In this document: piece after piece, positions 59,123 through 64,000 of the stretch
How the letters are laid out: each line of letters starts with the position of its first letter
Numbering within the stretch: the first letter of the stretch is position 1
NCBI RefSeq assembly: GCF_043290135.1
Contig: NC_134707.1
Location: 68,439,906 to 68,503,905, forward strand
Length of the DNA: 64,000 nt
Source of the DNA: Rhipicephalus microplus
Taxonomy: Eukaryota; Arthropoda; Arachnida; Ixodida; Ixodidae
Direction of reading: 5' to 3'
The notes under the pieces: model-generated
The model's database searches: none
Told to the model about the DNA's origin: nothing
What the model saw: only the letters and a program-made list of their open reading frames with translations
Program-made: the position numbers and the translations under genes

Positions 59123-61350
59123 TATTAAAGCATGCTTGACATGTACATGTCGGTTTTGCCTCTTTTTGGCTTCATTTCAAAGTTGTGTTTGTGTGACCCG
59201 AGCTGCTGTCTCCTAATGTCAAGATAAAGAATGTCAAAAGGCCCCTAAATCAAACCGACTTTCAAAGCAAAACAGCACTTTTTTTCGCCTTCACAGCCCT
59301 TCCTAGAAGTACCACTTCCATATCGCCCCTTATTTCATTAATAATTAGGCGGAATATTAGAGCGAGAATCAGGCAAGTCAGCATTTCACGTTTTTGACTA
59401 TAACCTGCTACCCTTTTTTGCTCAGAATAACTATGCGAGACAAGGCAGAATGGGCATGCGACTGAATGACAAAACAGGACAGAAAATGATGTACAAGAGC
59501 ATATTTTTGTCTAGCCCAAATTGGAGAGATTATTTTCTGCTCATGTCACACTAATGAACTGCCGATGTCACGAATAGTGACGCAAGGACTGGGAACGCCG
59601 TCATAAAGTTAAACGGTCGTTCTTCGTAATTTCGAACGATGTCAAGGGTCAGTTTTAGAGTTTAACCCGCATCATATGAAGGTATTGGTCTACGGGTGCA
59701 CCCACGCAACCCCAACTCTGCTGAAAAAAAAAACTGAATAATATTTGCATAGCTCGCTTTTTTTCACAGCTTAGGGCATGAATTAAAGGAGCTTTCCCAA
59801 CATCAGCTATACTCCGCTGAGGTTATGAAGTCTCCCGAACTTCATGTCCTTAACATCAAGAGACCACTAGTGCGGAAGAGCCTGGTGTTCTCTTGTAACA
59901 TTCGCAAAATTTAGTCATCCGTGCTTCAGCCAGTGCCATGGCTGCTGCCCAAAGTAGAAAAAAATATGTGCGTGTCAAAAGTACAAGACGCGGTTCCTTC
60001 AAAAAGAGTGCCCCCACTGCTGTCTTCTCCCGTGAAACTTTTGTTTCAAAAAAATACCTTGTGAAAACCAGACATTGCAGCTAGTGGTGATGTACAGTGT
60101 GCTCCGTCTAATTCTGGTGACCCCACATCAAGTACCTTTCAATAATTTCACTTCTGGCCTTTGCGGTCTCCGTGACAGTTCCCGAAAACGTGGAGCACAA
60201 CAGGTTGCTTATGAGACTAGAGTTACAGAAAGTACGTAGATGAGCCGCAATAGCCAACATTGCTGTTGAGGTATCTATGAGGAGCTTATACATTCCTTAG
60301 TAGAAGCTGCCTAGTAGTAACACGTTAATACTTAGCAAAGTAGAATGCTGCAGTGGGAGACAAAAAAAGCAATAGAATAGTTTTTCTGCTTCAAACGAAA
60401 ATGCCAAACATCTACCAATGATTGCCAGCGACTTTATGTTGTTATTTCACTCACTAACTAGCCGCTACTTGATTGCTGAGTGAAACATTTCTCGTGACTA
60501 GCTATTATGCGACGATGCGTGGGTTTAGTCACGCGATGAAACAATACTTGATTTTAGATAGGTGACTGGTTGTTACGCGTCGCAACGTGCAATACGTACT
60601 CGCAGGTTACTTGACACTGCTGAAAACATAGATGTATGACTATATGTCCCGATATTCCACTTTTCAAGCATGACTTTTCAATTGCTACAGAAATATATGG
60701 CAACACAATACGCGAACAAAACTGCAATGCATATGTGAGGTTGCCTTAATTATTATTTTAATGATACAATAAAATTTCCTCCTTAATTCATAACAATGAA
60801 CATCCCTATATTCTGACGTATTAGTATGATATTTCATAACGATTCTAATAATTTTGTAACCTTCTTTATCTTTGCAGGAGCATTATTCGTGACTATCAAT
60901 TACGTACAAACATGTAGTGTTTTGTCAGTTTCAAGAAGGATTCGCTTTTTGTTCAATAAAGTGAGTTGTGAAACGGTAATATGTGATGTATTTTACTTCA
61001 GCTGTCTTTACTTTTGTGCTGCCAATTTGAAAAATTACAAGGGCAAGCCTCGAATGACTTCACACAAGCTTAATTGATTGTATTCTGATTGAATGTATTT
61101 GTTAACTTGACCTTACTAATCGAAGTATCCACTCTGGCCTATGCATGCCTTGCCACTTGTATGTGATTTTTTAGACAGCATACACGCCACAAGGTACACC
61201 CATGCTTTTTTCCACACTGGACCAACGTTTCTAGAGTTGTGATACACGGCCAACGGCCACACAACTGTAGCAAAATTGAACACAACAATAGTGTCCTCAA
61301 CCTATTGGTCAACTTATTTGCGTCGCACTGTTTGAGCCAATCACTTCTGT
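59123..61350. other. AT-rich intergenic or intron sequence, nothing recognised
   Basis: No transposon protein, SINE or convincing exon. A 61-codon minus-strand frame at 60108-60293 (LMWGHQN end) has no family I recognise. Confidence 0.4.
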
Positions 61351-61700
61351 TCAGTTTATATAGAACAGTGCGGAGGTGATGACTCTTGTTTGGGTATGTC
61401 GGGCAGTAACAGAAAGGTGCTCGATAGTCTCATCGATGGCGCAGTCGTTGCAGTGCACCTTGCCGGCCATCTCAATCTCATTATAGTAGGTGCTGGTCAA
61501 AGCTGTACCCAGACGCACACGGCTTAACAATCTACCTACCACCGGGGTGATACCTAGGGGTAGCCGCAGTCGAAGAGACGAATCAATATAATACAGTTGA
61601 TGGTGTGCAAACGTCAGACCTGTAAAGATCTGTGGAGTGACATGTTCCAAAACACCTAGTGCAGGGTCACCTACCGGGCTCAGCCTTGATTAACTCCTTC
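61351..61700 (-). pseudogene. LINE C-terminal fragment (I/Jockey type)
   Basis: The minus strand reads LLSRVRLGTALTSTYYNEIE, then CNDCAIDETIEHL: the R-R-G and C-x2-C...EHL pattern of the region after RNase H in tick LINEs. Confidence 0.65.
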
Positions 61701-62047
61701 TCCTTTCTTCTTATTCGCTTTCTTTTTCCTCATATCGAATAAGTTTGTGCATAAGTGGTAAAATCTATGGCGCTTCATTCACCGACGATACTGTTTTCGT
61801 CGATTTCTTCAATTTCTTATGAGACTTTATGCTACGTCACCGTCAGACAGTAAGCGCAATTAGCTGAACGTAGAGACTCCACTCCGTAGTTTTTATTTCC
61901 TAAATGTCAGGAGCACTGACCACACGAAAGCAGGTTCAAACCTGCTCTGTTAACGAGATAGTACAAGCGCATACGTACTTAACATATTCTTTGCGGGAAC
62001 GTGGGCGACACGCACGTGCAGAAGATTCCTTCCAGTATTCATTTTCC

Positions 62048-62118
62048 GCCACGGTGGAGCAGTGGTTAAGGTGCTCGGCTGCTGACACGAAGGTGGCGAG
62101 CTTCATCCTGCCCCACCA
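62048..62118 (+). mobile_element. Ruka head only
   Basis: tccgccacggtggagcagtggttaaggtgctcggctgctgac matches the tRNA-like head of Ruka; the B box is degraded and the body is absent. (TA)n follows at 62170-62186. Confidence 0.6.
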
Positions 62119-62331
62119 AAGCAATGCGCCAGACGCATTGTTCTAATTTGTAGGATGTTGCTGCTGAAGATATATATATATATATACGCAATAAGCTAGT
62201 ACGAGAAGGGAAGCAATTCCTTTAAAGCTTTACGTTTTGGCCGTAAATCTGTAAAGGCTAATTGCTTCTTACTTTCTCGTAAGTGTATCAGCTGCTTTTC
62301 ATAGACGTATGGATCCCCCTAGAGCTTCCCT

Positions 62332-62332
<1 letters not shown>

Positions 62333-62370
<38 letters not shown>
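62333..62370. repeat. (TA)n microsatellite
   Basis: Nineteen TA units followed by a T run; long open frames here are artefacts. Confidence 0.95.
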
Positions 62371-62372
<2 letters not shown>

Positions 62373-62384
62373 TTTTCGCGAGCA

Positions 62385-62675
62385 AAAACAAGACTTGCAG
62401 CCAGGAGATCACCCGAACCAGAGCAACGAAAATGTTCTCTTCTTCTTCGTAGCCCAAAACGGGTATGAGCCACAGCGGCTCGTTCATCAATGGTGGCATT
62501 ACCCCCTCTCCCAAGAAGCATCGTCTCAATGCTGTACATGAAGGCAAAAAAAAGAAAATGAGATGAAAATTACCATTCAAGCAAAATGAATGGCGTAAGG
62601 CGGAACAAAATGGTTGTGGAGCCAAGAGTTAAATGAGAAATAAGCAAAATGGGAAAAAATGTAAGGGAGAGACGA
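62385..62675 (-). repeat. Partial gypsy LTR
   Basis: ggtggcattaccccctctcc and aagcatcg resemble 21834-21875 and place this with the LTR family of 21702-22141. The left border is lost at the TA repeat. Confidence 0.45.
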
Positions 62676-62679
62676 ATAA

Positions 62680-63048
62680 AGTCAGTCACTCACTGGCGAT
62701 TCACAGCACGAAAAGTATGGTTTCAGCCGTAAAACGTGAATGACTTCAGTTCGCGGGGTGAAACGGGAACATCTCGAAGTGCCTTCTGGGAGAACCTCGT
62801 GTGTGACGTCGCTGAGACGTCGTACGAACTTGTAAGGGCCGAAGAAGTGGCGTAGAAGCTTTTCTGAACGGCCACGTTGTCGGATAGGGGTCCGCACCCA
62901 GACTTCATTACCGGGCTTGAGAATAACTTCACGGTGACGAAGATTGTAGCGGAGTGCGTCTGCGGTTTGGTGATGTTGAATACGGTGACGAGCAATTTGA
63001 CGGGCCTCTTCTGCACACTGCGCGAATTTGGCGGCATCGGTGCGGTTA
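62680..63048 (-). pseudogene. gypsy integrase C-terminus
   Basis: The minus strand reads VWVRTPIRQRGRSEKLLRHF, FGPYKFVRRLSDVTHEVLPE and EVIHVLRLKPYF: the GPY/F module and tail of Ty3 integrase. It ends at the TA repeat on the right. With the LTR piece to its left it is the 3' end of a minus-strand copy. Confidence 0.8.
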
Positions 63049-63049
63049 C

Positions 63050-63053
63050 TATA

Positions 63054-63108
<55 letters not shown>

Positions 63109-63125
63109 TATATATATATATATAT
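63050..63125. repeat. (TA)n microsatellite
   Basis: Nearly pure TA for about 76 bp with one gata interruption. Confidence 0.95.
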
Positions 63126-63162
63126 CAACGTTTCGTACGTTAGGCGTCTTCTTTCACAACTG

Positions 63163-63370
63163 CTACCGGAATAATTGAACTGGACAGTCCCTCGGACGAT
63201 CCATCTGCGCGCACATTGCACCCGGAAGACCATGGTCCTCCATCCACTCGCGGAACCTGTCAACAGACCTTAGTTCTTCCTTTGTGTCACAGATTTTGAG
63301 GACTCCTTTCCAGTCTTCAAGGGTCCCGCCCATGGCAGTTGCATTTTGATGCAGGTGGAATGGCAGAAGC
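63163..63370 (-). CDS. Unassigned coding-like stretch (possible terminal exon)
   Basis: The minus strand is open from an AG at 63371-63372 to TAG at 63163-63165 (about 68 codons). It contains GGTLEDWKGVLKICDTKEEL and FREWMEDHGLPG. It is acidic and helix-like with codon use unlike the AT-rich surroundings. I do not recognise a family. The acceptor tract is weak. It could be a host exon or a piece of an unrecognised transposon. Confidence 0.4.
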
Positions 63371-64000
63371 CTGTGTGCTGTGCGAAGTCAGTGCATGTCA
63401 AGGAACATCAGATGGTTGAAATTCTCAGGTTCCTTCTCTTCGGCGTGCATCATATTCATATCGTAGTATTGAGATATAATAGCGGTGTCGCGCGGGCATT
63501 TTTAATCGCGATTTGTGTCAATCCGTATTAACCACAATCCGGAGGTGGTGCTACAGGGTAACTTTTATTGATGATCAGGCATGATCGGGATCAAGACTAT
63601 CGCGATCTGCGCATCGCGATCTGGCTTAGACATTGCGATTTTGTGTCGTCTGCACTGCTGGGCTGAGCTTGTTGAAAAAAAAAGAAACAAGAAATTTGAG
63701 CATACTTCAATAAAACATCATAACAGAGCTAAATGCTTATAAAAATCACATTCTAAACAATTAGATTAGAAAAAAAGACCTGAAATATGGCATGTGTTAT
63801 TATTCGTGTCCACCGCATGTAGTCATGGCAGAAGCAGACGATAAGCAGACGACTGTTTACTTCTTTGCTCAGTTCAACTCTTGCACCATCAGAGCAGTTG
63901 GAGCACATTGAAGCAAACTGGATACGAGTGTCGCAAGCCTTTCAACTATGTCACAACGTACGCGCACTTCGTGGTCGAATGAAAAGACCTTTACAGTAAC
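63371..64000. other. Right edge, nothing recognised
   Basis: AT-rich, no supported feature. Confidence 0.4.

Noticed and set aside
62283..62625. Open frames with YIYIYI runs
   Set aside because: Artefacts of the TA microsatellite.

Overview
This is a eukaryotic window, most likely from a hard tick (Ixodidae, Rhipicephalus-like). The evidence is at least seven copies or pieces of a tRNA-headed SINE matching the ixodid Ruka family, tick-typical Ty3/gypsy, RTE, CR1, I/Jockey-like and Penelope-like elements, arthropod-style splice sites and AT-rich introns. No bacterial operon, CRISPR array or rRNA was seen.

The main new observation is a host gene on the + strand that runs across the left three quarters of the window. 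It is cut into very short exons at 398-466, 3035-3115, 4423-4452, 6964-7011, 10134-10181, 10327-10383, 15033-15080, 47076-47153 and a terminal exon at 47761-47807, with AATAAA at 47942. Every internal exon is a multiple of three (30 to 81 nt), is flanked by AG and GT, and is phase 1 on both sides, so any subset could be spliced together without a frame change. The conceptual product in this window is about 167 residues and low in complexity. Most exons carry one proline-rich peptide of SH3-ligand type (e.g. RPLPALPP, FPLPPLPG, LPEVP, PLPPKPHRR, LPSRP). The 5' end lies left of the window. No function is known to me; a scaffold or adaptor role is inferred from the motifs.

The introns hold the rest. 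The 32-kb intron between 15080 and 47076 contains a degraded non-LTR element (about 17.9-21.7 kb), a possible solo LTR, and an RTE LINE (23.87-37.69 kb) with a tRNA-like 5' head. That RTE was split by a CR1/L2-type LINE (about 26.15-30.90 kb) and by a Ty3/gypsy element (31545-37416, LTRs about 96% alike), and the gypsy element was itself split by a Ruka SINE (36336-36573) with a 12-bp target duplication. Three Penelope-like fragments, a gypsy gag fragment, a LINE C-terminus and a second gypsy element (41806-46998, minus strand, older) follow.

The CR1/L2 element has two notable traits. It has a 351-bp tandem array at its 5' end, in which the end of each full unit carries a TATA box and an arthropod initiator at proper spacing. 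It also has a 2A-like motif (DVELNPGP) at the N-terminus of ORF1.

Right of the host gene are a degraded I-type LINE with RNase H (48.5-54.6 kb), a minus-strand gypsy element lacking the reverse transcriptase core (55382-59118), sparse AT-rich DNA, a gypsy fragment and a short unassigned coding-like stretch (63163-63370, minus). No transposon copy here looks able to move by itself; all have stops, deletions or lost catalytic residues.
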